Source: Pseudomonadota bacterium
GTDB taxonomy: Bacteria; SZUA-182; DTGQ01
Reading direction: 5' to 3'
DNA length: 64,000 nucleotides
NCBI GenBank assembly: GCA_030625085.1
Contig: DAOURK010000007.1
Span: 1-64,000, forward strand
Positions within the stretch are counted from its first letter, which is position 1. Each line of letters starts with the position of its first letter. Below, piece after piece: positions 18,785 through 29,142 of the stretch. The translations under genes and the position numbers were made by a program. Below the pieces are notes generated by a model that was given only the letters and a program-made list of their open reading frames with translations, was not told where the DNA came from and ran no database searches.

Positions 18785-19334
18785 AGAAAAAGATAAAAAA
18801 TTGGCCATCATTCTTGGGATTATCGCTGGATTATTGGCATTTGTCCTTTGCATTATGGCAGTTTTATCATATAATGGCGACATTAAAGAAAAGATTAAGG
18901 AAAGAAAGCAAAAAATAAAGCATGATATTTCCACGGTAAAAAAAAGAAGCAGTAAAGAAGCCGAACTGGAGTATTTACAACATAAAAGAGCATCCTTTGA
19001 TCAGAGGCTGTTGTTGGGTGAAACCCCGGCGGTGGCTGCTGCAGAATTACAGACAATTTTAAGTGATATGGCCTCTGAATATGACCTTATGATCAGTAGC
19101 CAGAGAATCATTACTCCAAAAGAACACGGTATTTTTTTGGAAGTGCCTGTTCAGATTACTACTCAATGTACGGTGACTAAATTACAGGAATTACTTTATC
19201 AAATTGAAACATATCCAATATTTTTAAGTATTTCCGATCTTAATATTCAAGTTGTTCGGAGGAGTGATCAGAAAGAGGTTAAAGCGACTATTAACATTTC
19301 CGGTGTTATACTAAATAGCAATAATATCTCTTAA
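18771..19334 (+). CDS. gspM: Type II secretion protein GspM (PilO-like)
   Basis: 187 residues: a basic start, one transmembrane helix at about residues 12-34, a coiled-coil stretch (about 40-75), then a small alpha/beta periplasmic domain ending in the pattern TKLQELLYQIE...LSISDLNIQV typical of GspM/PilO. It pairs with GspL in the inner-membrane complex. The start lies inside the end of gspL. Confidence 0.82.
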   Translation: MKKSKEKDKKLAIILGIIAGLLAFVLCIMAVLSYNGDIKEKIKERKQKIKHDISTVKKRSSKEAELEYLQHKRASFDQRLLLGETPAVAAAELQTILSDMASEYDLMISSQRIITPKEHGIFLEVPVQITTQCTVTKLQELLYQIETYPIFLSISDLNIQVVRRSDQKEVKATINISGVILNSNNIS

Positions 19335-19349
19335 AAAGGAGTAATTTTT

Positions 19350-20375
19350 TTGTTCAGACGGATTTTTTGGATCAATCTGGGGCTTTTTGCCATTGTATTT
19401 TTGCTGGGGCTGAATGTCTACAAGACCTGGTTTTCAGTTATCAAGGGAGAATGGAAGGAGCCTGTTTTTGTCTCAGCCGAGAATATTCCGGAGAACGAGG
19501 CCATGTTTGGAGAGGAGAAAGCTTCAAAGTCTGCTCTTTATACTTATGATGTCATTGCTGATAAAAATTTATTTCGTCCTGAAAGAACAGAATGGCTTCC
19601 TCCTCCACCTGATGAGGAAGAATCGAAAAAAAAAGAGAAGTCCAAATCCACCAAAAGCAATCAAAAGGCACTGAAAGAGCCCATTCTTTATGGGATTATG
19701 ATTAGGAGAGATAAGAAAAGCGCTTTAATGAAAGGATCAATCCGGGAAAAAGCCAAAGAACGATTCAGAGAGGTAAGGTTGGGTAATGGGCAAGTTCGTA
19801 AAGTACCTCTCCCCTCCCGGCCGGGAAGGGTCGTGCCTGATAAAGTAAGGACTTATCATGTGGGAGACGAAATTAATGAATCCATAGTGGTTGATATATT
19901 ACAGGACCGGGTTATTTTGAGTAAAAATGATGAAGAATATGAAATACTTTTACGGGAACCTTCGCGCTTGGCCGCTAAAAATGCTCCCGGCCCTGATCAA
20001 GAATCCCCGGATAAAAGGCAGATGGGTCTACAAACTTTTCCTTTCCCCGGCCAATTTCCGAATTTCCCCCAGCCTCCTGGGTATCCTGTTCCGCCCGGTT
20101 TCCCTGCCTATCAACCGCCGCCGCAGCAAGGGCAGAGGCAGGGGCAAAGGCAAGCAGGACAATCCAGGTTTAATTATCTGCCTGGGTCGATACCTGGGGG
20201 GGGAGGGATGTTAGTTCCTCCACAGAGGAGGTTACCACAAAATCCAGGACCGAGGGTTCATACGCCTGGTTCACAAAATCAAACACAGGGGTCTTCGCCC
20301 TATCCAAGTTATTCCGGGCCTAAGTATTTCAATCCTAATTGGCAGGGGCAGAGTCCATTTCCTTTAAATAGATAA
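19350..20375 (+). CDS. gspC: GspC-like inner-membrane linker protein with Pro/Gln-rich tail
   Basis: 341 residues. A transmembrane helix at about 5-23 is followed by the motif DVIADKNLFRPERTEW, characteristic of GspC/PilP-type HR domains, and a beta-rich section (KEPILYGIM...YHVGDEINESIVVDILQDR) to about residue 215. From about residue 225 to the end it is almost entirely Pro, Gln, Gly, Asn and Arg, replacing the PDZ or coiled-coil domain of classical GspC. The start is TTG at 19350 behind AAAGGAG. The protein should connect the inner-membrane platform to the secretin encoded next. Confidence 0.72.
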   Translation: MFRRIFWINLGLFAIVFLLGLNVYKTWFSVIKGEWKEPVFVSAENIPENEAMFGEEKASKSALYTYDVIADKNLFRPERTEWLPPPPDEEESKKKEKSKSTKSNQKALKEPILYGIMIRRDKKSALMKGSIREKAKERFREVRLGNGQVRKVPLPSRPGRVVPDKVRTYHVGDEINESIVVDILQDRVILSKNDEEYEILLREPSRLAAKNAPGPDQESPDKRQMGLQTFPFPGQFPNFPQPPGYPVPPGFPAYQPPPQQGQRQGQRQAGQSRFNYLPGSIPGGGGMLVPPQRRLPQNPGPRVHTPGSQNQTQGSSPYPSYSGPKYFNPNWQGQSPFPLNR

Positions 20376-20453
20376 GGTAAGGTAGTATAAAATGATAATT
20401 ACGGAATTTCGATTACATAATTTATTGTTAGAAAGGACCCGGAGGTTGACTAT

Positions 20454-22514
20454 ATGAAATATTATGTAAGGCTTTTTCTCTTTGTTTTTTTATCCTTTCT
20501 TCTTTTTTCCTGCGCCGCCATCCAGACTATCCGGGGAAAAGACCATAGAGCTATGGAGGATTCTCTGGCTTCCGGCAGAAGGGGGGGGGGCTATAAAATA
20601 AAAGTGGGAAAAATGGAAGAGGGACGACGAAAGCGCCAACCCATTGAAATTGTACCCAAGGAAGAGATTGGCTTAAAAAAGAAAGGGGAGGCTGAAAAGA
20701 GTAACCTGACGGCCGTGGAGGCAACAGAAGATGGAGTAGATACAGTTAAGGTGGAGAAAAATCGTTCTATTTTTAAACCCTATATCCCTCCTGAAAAACA
20801 GACTAGATTGGTAGAAGCTTTACCTGATGAGATGCCGGCAGGAGTTAAGGAGCAAATAATTTCTTCAGGAGAATTTAGCCCTGAAGAATACGTAACCTTG
20901 AATTTTGAGCAGGCCCCTATTGATGAGATTATTAATACTGTAAGTGAAACTCTTGGTATGAACTATATTTTGGCCCCGGGCGTTAAAGGCCAGATTACTA
21001 TGCAAACCTCCAAGCCGGTTCCCATAAGTGAGCTTTTTCAGATATTACAATCTGTTTTGCAAGTTAACGGTTTTACTTTGGTCTTATCGGGTCGTTATTT
21101 TAAAGTAGTTCAGGCCAAAGAGGCTATACGATACCCTATCGAAGTTATGGCAGGAAAGGGAGATGGAGAGCTTCCCCAGGAAGATACCTATATAACTCAG
21201 ATTATTTCTTTGGATTACATTCCCGTAAAAGAGATGCTTAATGTATTAAAACCCTTTTTATCTAAATCAGCTCCTCAGCCTATTCAGCACGCAGAATTGA
21301 ATCTATTGATTTTGAATGATACTGCTGCTAATATGATAAGGCTTTTAAAATTTGTTCAGGAGCTTGATAAACCATTATATCAACCTAAAGAAAAAGTTTT
21401 TGTATATTATGTAGAGAACGGTGATTCCAAGAATTTGGCTAAGGTTTTAAATGATATTTATAAAAAAGGTACGAAAAAGAAGGATGATAAGAGGAAATTT
21501 CCCATACCTCAGGCTCCCCCTGGAATTCCTCCACAGGCAATGAGACCGCCTTTTTTGCCCCCTTTTTTTGCTACCGGTGAGGAAGTAGAGGGCGAGGTGA
21601 CTATTGTGGCGGCAGAAGATATTAATGCCCTTATTATTACCACGTCCCCAAGAAATTATCCGGCTGTTTTAGAAATTATTAAAAAGCTGGATATCCAACC
21701 AAGGCAGGTTTTGGTCGAGGTCTTAGTAGCGGAAATCACTATTGATGACCTGACAGATTTTGGTCTTGATTGGAGGTTTCAAGGCACTGCGTCAGGAGGA
21801 ACATCATATAATTTGAATCAAACTCTTGGAGGAACACCCGAGGGCGCACTGAGTAATGGTATGGATACATTTAAATCAGGCTTTAATTATATGATCTTTA
21901 AACAAAATAGATTTCTCACTCTTTTAAACGCGAAGGCTAAGGCAAGTAAATTGGATGTTCTTTCAAGCCCTCATATTATCGCCTCTGATAACCAGGAAGC
22001 TGAGATTAAAATTACTCGACAGGTTCCTATTCGTAAATCAACTGTGATTAATCAGCAAATAAGCTTTGATACTGAATATAAGGATGCAGGAATTACCTTG
22101 ACCTTTACTCCCAAAATTAATGAGAAGGGATTGGTTTCCTTAAAACTAAGCCAAAAAGTGAGCCTATGGGAAGGGTCCACAGACGCTGGTGACCCCATTT
22201 TTAGTGAACGTTCAGCAAGCACTACGGTTGTTGTCCATGATGGAGAAACTTTAATTATAGGTGGGTTGGTAAAAGAGGAGAGAACCAAAACAAGAGAAGG
22301 TATTCCCTTCCTGAAGGATATCCCTTTAATAGGAAATTTATTCTCCCGCTCTGGGGATTCATTTCTAAAGACTGAGTTGATTATATTAATTACCCCCCAT
22401 GTGATTAAAAATAAGACTGAGGGAAACGAACTCACAACGAAATTTCAAAATCGGGTTCGAGTTCTTCAAAATCGAATTAAGAAAATTAAACCATCAACTA
22501 GAAATACTCGATAA
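20454..22514 (+). CDS. gspD: Type II secretion outer-membrane secretin GspD
   Basis: 686 residues. The signal peptide ends in a lipobox-like LLFSC (Cys20), so the secretin may be lipidated and pilot-independent. Periplasmic N0-N3 domains follow (N0 at about 145-215 with TLNFEQAPIDEIINTVSE; N1-N3 to about 430 with a Pro-rich N2/N3 insert near 355-375). The secretin core has VEVLVAEITIDDLTDFG and ends with the signature GLVKEERTKTREGIPFLKD. The gene stops 17 bp from convergent ruvB, with no terminator hairpin between them. Confidence 0.95.
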   Translation: MKYYVRLFLFVFLSFLLFSCAAIQTIRGKDHRAMEDSLASGRRGGGYKIKVGKMEEGRRKRQPIEIVPKEEIGLKKKGEAEKSNLTAVEATEDGVDTVKVEKNRSIFKPYIPPEKQTRLVEALPDEMPAGVKEQIISSGEFSPEEYVTLNFEQAPIDEIINTVSETLGMNYILAPGVKGQITMQTSKPVPISELFQILQSVLQVNGFTLVLSGRYFKVVQAKEAIRYPIEVMAGKGDGELPQEDTYITQIISLDYIPVKEMLNVLKPFLSKSAPQPIQHAELNLLILNDTAANMIRLLKFVQELDKPLYQPKEKVFVYYVENGDSKNLAKVLNDIYKKGTKKKDDKRKFPIPQAPPGIPPQAMRPPFLPPFFATGEEVEGEVTIVAAEDINALIITTSPRNYPAVLEIIKKLDIQPRQVLVEVLVAEITIDDLTDFGLDWRFQGTASGGTSYNLNQTLGGTPEGALSNGMDTFKSGFNYMIFKQNRFLTLLNAKAKASKLDVLSSPHIIASDNQEAEIKITRQVPIRKSTVINQQISFDTEYKDAGITLTFTPKINEKGLVSLKLSQKVSLWEGSTDAGDPIFSERSASTTVVVHDGETLIIGGLVKEERTKTREGIPFLKDIPLIGNLFSRSGDSFLKTELIILITPHVIKNKTEGNELTTKFQNRVRVLQNRIKKIKPSTRNTR

Positions 22515-22531
22515 TTGGGGGGATAATTTCG

Positions 22532-23569
22532 TTACCATAAAGGTTGCTGCCTGGTTGGTTGCTTTTGGATCGGCTGCGGGTAAGGGACATGGAAATGTTC
22601 AAAAGCCAATTTGGTGGCCATTCTGCCCCGGGGGGTTTTTTGTAGATAGCCTTCTTGTATGAGATAAGGTTCAAAGATATCTTCGATGGTATCCTTTTCT
22701 TCATTAATGGCCGCCGAAAGGGTTTCTAATCCTACCGGCCCCCCATTAAATTTTTCCATAATGGTCAGTAGCAGTTTTTGATCCATTTTGTCAAGTCCTG
22801 CCTTATCAATCTCTAACTTTTTTAAAGCAATCTCGGCTATTTCTTGAGTAATTCTCCCGTCGGCAGTGACTTCGGCAAAATCTCTCACCCGTTTCAGAAG
22901 CCGGTTGACAATTCGGGGCGTCCCGCGAGACCTTCCGGCGATTTCCTTTGCTCCGGCCGGATCAAGGGGAACATTCAGGATCTTGGCAGATCGGCAAATA
23001 ATCTCTTGCAACTCTTGATGGGTATAGAAGTCCAGCCGGCTGATAACTCCAAAGCGGTCGCGCAAGGGAGAAGTTAATAAGCCGGCTCTGGTAGTGGCGG
23101 CCACCAGAGTGAATCTGGGCAAATCTATTTTAATGGATCGGGCGCTTGGACCCTGCCCAATAATAATATCCAATTTAAAATCTTCCATAGCCGGATACAG
23201 GATTTCTTCAATAGCAGGGGATAAGCGATGTATTTCATCGATAAATAACACGTCCAGGTCCTTCAAGTTGGTAAGAATAGCCGCCAGGTCTCCGGCTCGC
23301 TCTATAACCGGGCCGGCTGTACTGCGCAAATTTGTTCCCATTTCTCGGGAAATAATATAAGCAAGAGAAGTTTTCCCCATCCCCGGGGGGCCGAAAAAAA
23401 GACAATGATCTAAAGCTTCGCCCCGGTTTTTTGCGGCCTGAATGAATACCTGAAGATTTTCCTTGGTTTGTTTTTGTCCCACATAATCCCGAAAATTTTG
23501 TGGGCGCAGATTCACATCAAGGGGAAAATCTTCCGCCGTTTCTTTGGCAATGATAAGGGGGTTTTTCAT
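22532..23569 (-). CDS. ruvB: Holliday junction branch-migration helicase RuvB
   Basis: 345-residue AAA+ motor that works with RuvA on Holliday junctions. It has the N-terminal motif [12 protein letters not shown], Walker [10 protein letters not shown], Walker [11 protein letters not shown], sensor 1 and arginine-finger region ([16 protein letters not shown]), and a C-terminal winged helix ending in TPRGRMAT. It is the last gene of a ruvC-ruvA-ruvB run, 17 bp after ruvA. Confidence 0.97.
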   Translation of the reverse strand: MKNPLIIAKETAEDFPLDVNLRPQNFRDYVGQKQTKENLQVFIQAAKNRGEALDHCLFFGPPGMGKTSLAYIISREMGTNLRSTAGPVIERAGDLAAILTNLKDLDVLFIDEIHRLSPAIEEILYPAMEDFKLDIIIGQGPSARSIKIDLPRFTLVAATTRAGLLTSPLRDRFGVISRLDFYTHQELQEIICRSAKILNVPLDPAGAKEIAGRSRGTPRIVNRLLKRVRDFAEVTADGRITQEIAEIALKKLEIDKAGLDKMDQKLLLTIMEKFNGGPVGLETLSAAINEEKDTIEDIFEPYLIQEGYLQKTPRGRMATKLAFEHFHVPYPQPIQKQPTRQQPLW

Positions 23570-23586
23570 GGTGTTTTCCCTTATGG

Positions 23587-24219
23587 TTATTTAGTCATAT
23601 GATAGAGGGCCTTTTTAATCAATTCCTCAATTGAAAGCTCTGTACTCTCTTGAAGAGGTTGCTTATGAAGAATTTGGTTTATGGCCCGCTCGGCAAGCAA
23701 TCGGTTGTATCCTAAACTGACCATTGCAGATACTGCATCCTCCTGGAGGCTGCCACCTTTTTGGAGAGATGCCTCCAGATTAGCCATTTCGGTAATTGAG
23801 GATTCATTTTGGTCAAGGGCGATGATTTTGTCTTTGAGCTCCAGGATGAGCCGGCGGGCAGTTTTTTCTCCAATGCCGGGTATAGAGTTGAGGCGGCTTA
23901 TATTGGAAAGAGAAACAGCAGCCTTAAATTCTTGAGGCGAAATATGAGAAAGAACATTTCGGGCCAATTTGGGCCCGATTTTACTCACCTTTAGTAAAAG
24001 TTCAAATGTTTTCTTTTCCTCCATGGTCCAGAAACCATAAAGTTGCCAACAATCCTCACGAATATGGATGTAGGTATATAATTTTAATTCTTTTCCCGGT
24101 TCCGGTAATTTATAGAAAGTCGATAATGGAATAGATATAAGAAATCCGATACCATGAATATCAATAATAATATCTTCAGTATTTTTCCTTTGCAGTATAC
24201 CTTGAAGATGGGCGATCAT
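23587..24219 (-). CDS. ruvA: Holliday junction-binding protein RuvA
   Basis: 210 residues. It binds four-way junctions and recruits RuvB. The N-terminal OB fold starts MIAHLQGIL, the two helix-hairpin-helix motifs are present ([16 protein letters not shown] and [20 protein letters not shown]), and the C-terminal domain III contacts RuvB ([12 protein letters not shown]). I set the start at ATG 24219 rather than upstream codons because it overlaps the ruvC stop as ATGA and matches the family N-terminus. Confidence 0.96.
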   Translation of the reverse strand: MIAHLQGILQRKNTEDIIIDIHGIGFLISIPLSTFYKLPEPGKELKLYTYIHIREDCWQLYGFWTMEEKKTFELLLKVSKIGPKLARNVLSHISPQEFKAAVSLSNISRLNSIPGIGEKTARRLILELKDKIIALDQNESSITEMANLEASLQKGGSLQEDAVSAMVSLGYNRLLAERAINQILHKQPLQESTELSIEELIKKALYHMTK

Positions 24220-24713
24220 GATTTTTTCGATAGGCAATATCGCAGATGAGATGAATGATGATGGCAAATGGCTAAAGCCAAAGCATCTGATGCATCATCA
24301 TGTACCTTAAGTTCTTTTAAATTAAGCAATAGCTTAGTCATTATTCGCACCTGATCCTTAGTAGCTCTCCCATAACCCACTATAGCCTGTTTAACCTGAA
24401 GAGGCGTATATTCGTAAATTTGGGTTTGAGTTTTGCTGGCTATATATAAAACAACTCCCCGGGCTTGTCCCAGTTTTAAGGCTAATTTGGGGTTTGAAGC
24501 TATGAAAATGTCTTCCACCGAGACCTCATCGGGTCGGTATTCTTCGATAATTTTTTTCAGTGAGTCTCCGATTTTTTTAAGACGATCCGGGAAAGATTCC
24601 TTTGGTGAAGTTTTAATTATACCGATATCATGAAGAAGAAGTTTTTGATCTAAACTTTCAATTACCGCATGACCCGTGTGGGCAATACCAGGGTCAATAC
24701 CCATAATCCGCAT
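24216..24713 (-). CDS. ruvC: Holliday junction resolvase RuvC
   Basis: 165-residue endonuclease that resolves Holliday junctions. The RNase H-like fold starts with MRIMGIDPGIAHTG, which contains the first catalytic Asp. VEDIFIASNP gives the catalytic Glu, and KLKVHDDASDALALAICH-type sequence gives the last two acidic residues. It is first in the ruvCAB unit and overlaps ruvA by 4 bp. Confidence 0.96.
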   Translation of the reverse strand: MRIMGIDPGIAHTGHAVIESLDQKLLLHDIGIIKTSPKESFPDRLKKIGDSLKKIIEEYRPDEVSVEDIFIASNPKLALKLGQARGVVLYIASKTQTQIYEYTPLQVKQAIVGYGRATKDQVRIMTKLLLNLKELKVHDDASDALALAICHHHSSHLRYCLSKKS

Positions 24714-24750
24714 TAATAACCTTCTCCTTTAATCATTCAACTCTTCAATT

Positions 24751-24805
24751 AAACCACAAAGGCACAAAGGACACAAAGAGATAAAAAAGTATAGGAATAT
24801 AAAGA
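24751..24805. repeat. Half-copy of the AAACCACAAA repeat family
   Basis: AAACCACAAAGGCACAAAGG and the following AT-rich arm match one arm of the element at 14064-14158. It lies between yebC and ruvC. Confidence 0.5.
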
Positions 24806-24861
24806 TATAATTCCCTGCTTTATAACATAAATCGGCTTGGGGTCTGAAGGGTTACCCCCAA

Positions 24862-25608
24862 CTATTTTATGTTTTCCATGACCTCATCCGGAATATCAAA
24901 ATTGGCGAAGACATTTTGCACATCATCATGATCTTCTAATTTTTCCATTAACTTGAGCATTTGTTCTGCGTGTTTACCCCCCAATTTAACAGTAGCTTGC
25001 GGAATTCGGCTAACCTCAGCCAGGGAAATTTCGATTCCTTCCTTTTCAATAGCTTCTCGCACAGATTCCAGATCTTCCGGCAAAGTTGTGATCTCAAAGA
25101 CATCTTCGTTTCTTTGCATGTCTTCAGCACCGGCGTTTAGAGCAATTTCCATAAGTTTATCTTCATCTACCTTGTCACTATCTATGACAATCAGGCCTTT
25201 TTTGTTAAACATCCAGGCAACACATCCGGATTCACCAAGGTTACCGTTGTGTTTTGAAAACATATGGCGTATATCGGCAACAGTGCGATTTTTATTATCA
25301 GTCATAATCTCTAATATAATGGCAGCTCCACCCGGCCCATACCCTTCGTATGTAAATTCTTCATAAGAAACACCGGGGAGCTCTCCGGTCCCTTTCTTAA
25401 TGGCCCGAGTGACGTTATCTTGCGGCATATTAACAGCTTTGGCGCTGGCAATGGCTGTTCGGAGTCTGGCGTTGGAGGTAGGATCACCACCACCACCCCT
25501 GGCGGCTACTGTAATTTCTTTAATTACCTTAGTAAAGGCCTGCCCTCTTTTGGCATCCGTGGCTGCCTTTTTATGTTTAATTGAACTCCATTTTGAATGT
25601 CCGGACAT
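24862..25608 (-). CDS. yebC: YebC/PmpR family protein (translation factor / regulator)
   Basis: 248 residues, full length. It starts [22 protein letters not shown], of which the key elements are SGHSKWS and [11 protein letters not shown], and continues [15 protein letters not shown] and YEGYGPGG, the family hallmarks. YebC-type proteins are known as transcriptional regulators (PmpR); some members help ribosomes through difficult sequences. The neighbourhood with ruvCAB is common. A good AAGGAG lies upstream of the ATG. Confidence 0.95.
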   Translation of the reverse strand: MSGHSKWSSIKHKKAATDAKRGQAFTKVIKEITVAARGGGGDPTSNARLRTAIASAKAVNMPQDNVTRAIKKGTGELPGVSYEEFTYEGYGPGGAAIILEIMTDNKNRTVADIRHMFSKHNGNLGESGCVAWMFNKKGLIVIDSDKVDEDKLMEIALNAGAEDMQRNEDVFEITTLPEDLESVREAIEKEGIEISLAEVSRIPQATVKLGGKHAEQMLKLMEKLEDHDDVQNVFANFDIPDEVMENIK

Positions 25609-25621
25609 TAATTGTTTCTCC

Positions 25622-27718
25622 TTATTTAATTTTTTCCTCTTTTTCTTTTTTGGCTTCAGCGACGACCTTGTCTATAATGTGTCCGGGGATCTCTTCATAG
25701 CGGGAGAATTCCATGGTGAAATTCCCTCTTCCTCCAGTCATGGACCTAAGATCAGGCGCATATTTTAACATTTCGGCCATGGGGACCTCAGCTCGAATAT
25801 TTTGATAACGACCTTTAGTATCAACACCTTGAATCCGGCCTCTTTTGGAATTGAGATCACCCATAATGTCTCCCATAAATTCTTCAGGAACTATGATCGA
25901 TATTTTCATAATAGGTTCCAGAAATGTAGGATTACATTGCATAAATCCTTTTTTGAAGCCCATGGAACCTGCTATTTTAAAGGCCATTTCTGAAGAATCT
26001 ACAGTGTGATAGGAACCGTCATAGAGGGTAACCTTCACATCAGTGATGGGGTAACCAGCCAAAATTCCATGCTCCATGGCCCCTACGATCCCTTTCTCTA
26101 CAGCAGGTATGTATTGTTTGGGTATGGACCCGCCAGTGATTTTATCAACAAATTCAAATCCTTCACCATGAGGTAAAGGTTCTATTTCGAGCCATGTATC
26201 TCCATATTGACCTCGACCACCCGATTGTTTTTTATATTTCCCCTGCACTTTGGTGGCCCCTTTAATAGTTTCCTTATAAGGCACTTTTGGTGTTTTGAGG
26301 TTTACTTCGGTACCAAATTTTCTTTTCATTCGATCGATTGTTATTTCAATATGCACTTGACCCATTCCAGAGAGAATAAATTCCCTGGTCTGCTGATCTC
26401 GAGAAATAGAGAGGGTAGGATCTTCTTCACATAATCGATGCAAAGCATTGCCCACTTTATCTTCATCCCCCTTGGTTTTCGGTTCAATGGCAAAAGAAAT
26501 GACCGGGGAGGGGAAGGTCAGTTGAGGGAAAGTAATGGGATTTTGTTCATCACTAAATGTATCACCGGTGGTGGTCTCTTTTAATTTGGCAAAAGCCGCA
26601 ATATCCCCTGTGTTGACCTTAGTGATGGGTTGGTGGTTTTTCCCCATGAGCGCATATATTTGGCCGATTTTTTCTTTACATTTTTTGGTACTGTTGTAAA
26701 GATGCGAATCGGAAGTCAAGACTCCGGAAAAAACCCGAAAGATGGTTAATTTACCTGAATATGGGTCTGCTATGGTCTTAAAGACAAAGGCGGAAAATGG
26801 TTCATCCTCTTGAGGTTTCCTGCTTATTTGTTCTTCAGCTTTATTTAATCCATAGATTTCAGGCCGGTCAAGAGGAGAGGGGAGATAATCCACTATGGTA
26901 TCCATAAGAGGCTGAATTCCTATATTTTTTATTGCCGAACCACACAGAATGGGAGTAAATTTTTTTTGCTTAATTCCTTGGCTCAGCCCCGCTTGCAGTT
27001 CCTCACTACTCAATTCTTCTCCTTCCAGATATTTTTCTAAAAGGGTGTCATCCACTTCGGCTATGGCTTCAATCATTTTTTGATAAAATTCTTTGGCCTT
27101 ACTTTCCAGATCGGAAGGGATGTCTTCCGTTTTGTATTCACCACTATCTTCTTGATAAATATAAGCTTTTTGGCTAAAAAGATCAATAATCCCCTTGAAG
27201 TTTTGTTCTGTCCCAATAGGTAATTGCAGCACAATTGGGTTTAATTCTGCCAAAGACCCGGGCAATTCTTCCAGAGTACGATAGAAGTCGGCTCGTTCAC
27301 GGTCCATTTTATTGATGAAGACCAGGGCTGGAATTTGCAATTCTTTTACCTGAGACCAAAAATTTTCTGTTTGCACCTTTACGCCTGAAATAGCGCTAAT
27401 AACCAGAACGGCGCTATCAATAACTCGTAAGGCGCCTTTGGCGTCACTGATAAAATTGATATCTCCCGGTGGATCAATAAGGTTAATTTTTGTTTTTTTC
27501 CATTCACAGTAGGCCAAACTGGAACTAATGCTTGATCTTCTGGAGATTTCATCCGGCTCATAGTCAAGGTTGGAGGACCCATCGTCAACTTTTCCCAATC
27601 TGGTCACTGATTTTGTATCAAAAAGCATAGCTTCGGCAATTGAGGTTTTTCCATCACCTCCGTGTCCCAACAGCCCTATATTTCTGAGTTTATCGATTTG
27701 GTATTCTTTTACGCTCAT
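25622..27718 (-). CDS. EF-G-like translational GTPase (EF-G2 type)
   Basis: 698 residues with the full EF-G domain order (G, II, III, IV, V). G1 is GHGGDGKTS near residue 18, G4 is NKMD and G5 is CGSA. G3 reads DPPGD where canonical EF-G has DTPGH, so the catalytic histidine is absent, as in the FusA2/EF-G2 group. The C-terminal domains keep typical motifs ([10 protein letters not shown]-like [18 protein letters not shown]-like LEPIMKISI). It is therefore likely the accessory EF-G2 paralogue rather than the housekeeping EF-G; no str operon genes surround it. AAGGAG precedes the ATG. Confidence 0.88.
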   Translation of the reverse strand: MSVKEYQIDKLRNIGLLGHGGDGKTSIAEAMLFDTKSVTRLGKVDDGSSNLDYEPDEISRRSSISSSLAYCEWKKTKINLIDPPGDINFISDAKGALRVIDSAVLVISAISGVKVQTENFWSQVKELQIPALVFINKMDRERADFYRTLEELPGSLAELNPIVLQLPIGTEQNFKGIIDLFSQKAYIYQEDSGEYKTEDIPSDLESKAKEFYQKMIEAIAEVDDTLLEKYLEGEELSSEELQAGLSQGIKQKKFTPILCGSAIKNIGIQPLMDTIVDYLPSPLDRPEIYGLNKAEEQISRKPQEDEPFSAFVFKTIADPYSGKLTIFRVFSGVLTSDSHLYNSTKKCKEKIGQIYALMGKNHQPITKVNTGDIAAFAKLKETTTGDTFSDEQNPITFPQLTFPSPVISFAIEPKTKGDEDKVGNALHRLCEEDPTLSISRDQQTREFILSGMGQVHIEITIDRMKRKFGTEVNLKTPKVPYKETIKGATKVQGKYKKQSGGRGQYGDTWLEIEPLPHGEGFEFVDKITGGSIPKQYIPAVEKGIVGAMEHGILAGYPITDVKVTLYDGSYHTVDSSEMAFKIAGSMGFKKGFMQCNPTFLEPIMKISIIVPEEFMGDIMGDLNSKRGRIQGVDTKGRYQNIRAEVPMAEMLKYAPDLRSMTGGRGNFTMEFSRYEEIPGHIIDKVVAEAKKEKEEKIK

Positions 27719-27790
27719 TCAGGGTCTCCTTATTTAGTGTGGATACTCGCCAACCTATCTTTATTAGTATCTTAACCATAAGTTTTATCT

Positions 27791-27846
27791 TTTTTGTGGT
27801 AGAAATTTTTTAAAACCTTTTGGGTTCCGGTTTGTCCGGGTTAGGG
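27791..27846. repeat. GGTTCCGGYTTGTCCGGGTT repeat, copy 1
   Basis: About 55 bp running from GTGGTAGAAATTTT to GGTTCCGGTTTGTCCGGGTT and AGG. It is nearly identical to 28941-28990, and the core is also found inverted at 31795-31811. It contains CCGG...CCGG arms but no proper terminator. Confidence 0.6.
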
Positions 27847-27950
27847 ATATATACTTTATTTTCATAAATTAACAAAAAATATAGTTACTGTCAAGTTAAT
27901 AAGCATAGTATCATCCTGTAATTACAGAGCTCGGCAATGAATAGAGGTCT

Positions 27951-28682
27951 TTATCTGCGGCACAATATCTTTACCTCATCAAGCGTCAGGAATCGATATT
28001 CACCAGGTTTTAAATCACCCAAACTCAAAAAAGCAAATTTGGTTCTTTTTAATTTTAAAACCAGATGACCGATGGCTTCAAAAATTTTTTTTATTTCTTT
28101 ATTTTTACCCTCATGCAGATCAATGGATAGCCAAGTATTATGTTGAGTGCTTTTGACTACATGGATAGAATCAACCTTTAGACTCTCCTGATTAAAGCGA
28201 ATTCCTCGTTTGATTCTGGTAATCGTTGTTTCTTCAGGGATACCCTTTATCTTAACCATATAGGTCCGAGAGATTTTATGCTTTGGATGGGTCAATATAT
28301 AACATAATTCCCCATCATTTGTTAAAAGCAATAAACCTTCCGTATAGTAGTCTAATCGGCCGACTGGGAAAATTCGACGGCCCAGACTTGGAAGAAGTTC
28401 CATAACAGTAGGGCGACCTTCTTCATCACAAAGGGAAGTGATATAACCTTTGGGTTTATTCAATAAAATGTATACGTTATTCTTTGATTTTATGGATAGA
28501 GTGATTCTTTTATGGTTATAAAAAATAACATCCTTTTCAGGATCGGCTTTGGTCCCCAGTTTGCGTATAATTTTTCCATTTACCCGAACTTTTCCCTCCA
28601 GGATTAACAGTTCGCATTTTCTCCTGGAGTCGATACCTGCTTGAGCCAATATTTTTTGTAATCTGATTGCTTTTGGGTTTAT
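27951..28682 (-). CDS. RsuA/RluB-family rRNA pseudouridine synthase, probable ATA start
   Basis: Isomerises a uridine in rRNA. It has an N-terminal S4 RNA-binding domain (RLQKILAQAGIDSRRKCE), then the catalytic domain with NKPKGYITS, the catalytic Asp in GRLDYYTEGLLLLTNDG, and KTYMV-like RTYMVKIKG. The only canonical start (TTG 28649) would cut off the first residues of the S4 domain. Upstream the frame is open with no ATG, GTG or TTG before a stop, and GGGAGGT lies 7 nt before ATA 28682. I therefore extend the gene to that ATA (243 residues). RluB and RsuA cannot be separated by eye. Confidence 0.85.
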   Translation of the reverse strand: MNPKAIRLQKILAQAGIDSRRKCELLILEGKVRVNGKIIRKLGTKADPEKDVIFYNHKRITLSIKSKNNVYILLNKPKGYITSLCDEEGRPTVMELLPSLGRRIFPVGRLDYYTEGLLLLTNDGELCYILTHPKHKISRTYMVKIKGIPEETTITRIKRGIRFNQESLKVDSIHVVKSTQHNTWLSIDLHEGKNKEIKKIFEAIGHLVLKLKRTKFAFLSLGDLKPGEYRFLTLDEVKILCRR

Positions 28683-29142
28683 TTCAGTTACCTCCCATAA
28701 TTTTTTTATTTTATTTATGTGGCTTTAATTTAACACAGATTAACGTTTTTTTCAATAAATCAGCAATTCTCTCATTATGGATTCTCTATTCCGCCGTTTA
28801 TATTTCTTCGTAGGTTTTGGTAACTGGTTATTTATTGACAATATTGCCGATATATCTTAAAATTACATAGATTCATTTAAAATATTTAAAATTTATTCAT
28901 TATTTTGTGTTAGGCACTTAGTTCTGAATTTCGTGTTTTTTATGATAGAAAATTTTAAAACCTTTTTGGTTCCGGCTTGTCCGGGTTAGGTATGGGATTG
29001 GGAATATAAGTTCATTTAGTTAACCAGTAATTTTATTTTTATCATTTTTATGTAATGAAGGACTTAAGTCCTTCTATACCCCTTTTAGTCAATAATATGA
29101 ACTATCCTTCCCCGATGGACAAAAATATTTAATGGAAATGGA
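28683..29142. other. Intergenic region between divergent genes
   Basis: 460 bp, AT-rich, between the pseudouridine synthase (minus) and the DUF4912 gene (plus). It holds repeat copy 28941-28990. I see no further gene or RNA, and no convincing promoter pair. Confidence 0.55.
28941..28990. repeat. GGTTCCGGYTTGTCCGGGTT repeat, copy 2
   Basis: Matches 27796-27846 in the same orientation from GATAGAAA through TCCGGCTTGTCCGGGTTAGG. A 17-bp piece is also present inverted at the 3' end of the GH57 gene. Confidence 0.6.

Noticed and set aside
10394-22514. Type IV pilus operon
   Set aside because: The set gspG-K with GspL, GspM, GspC-like protein and GspD matches type II secretion; no pilT, pilA or pilC-specific partners are seen.
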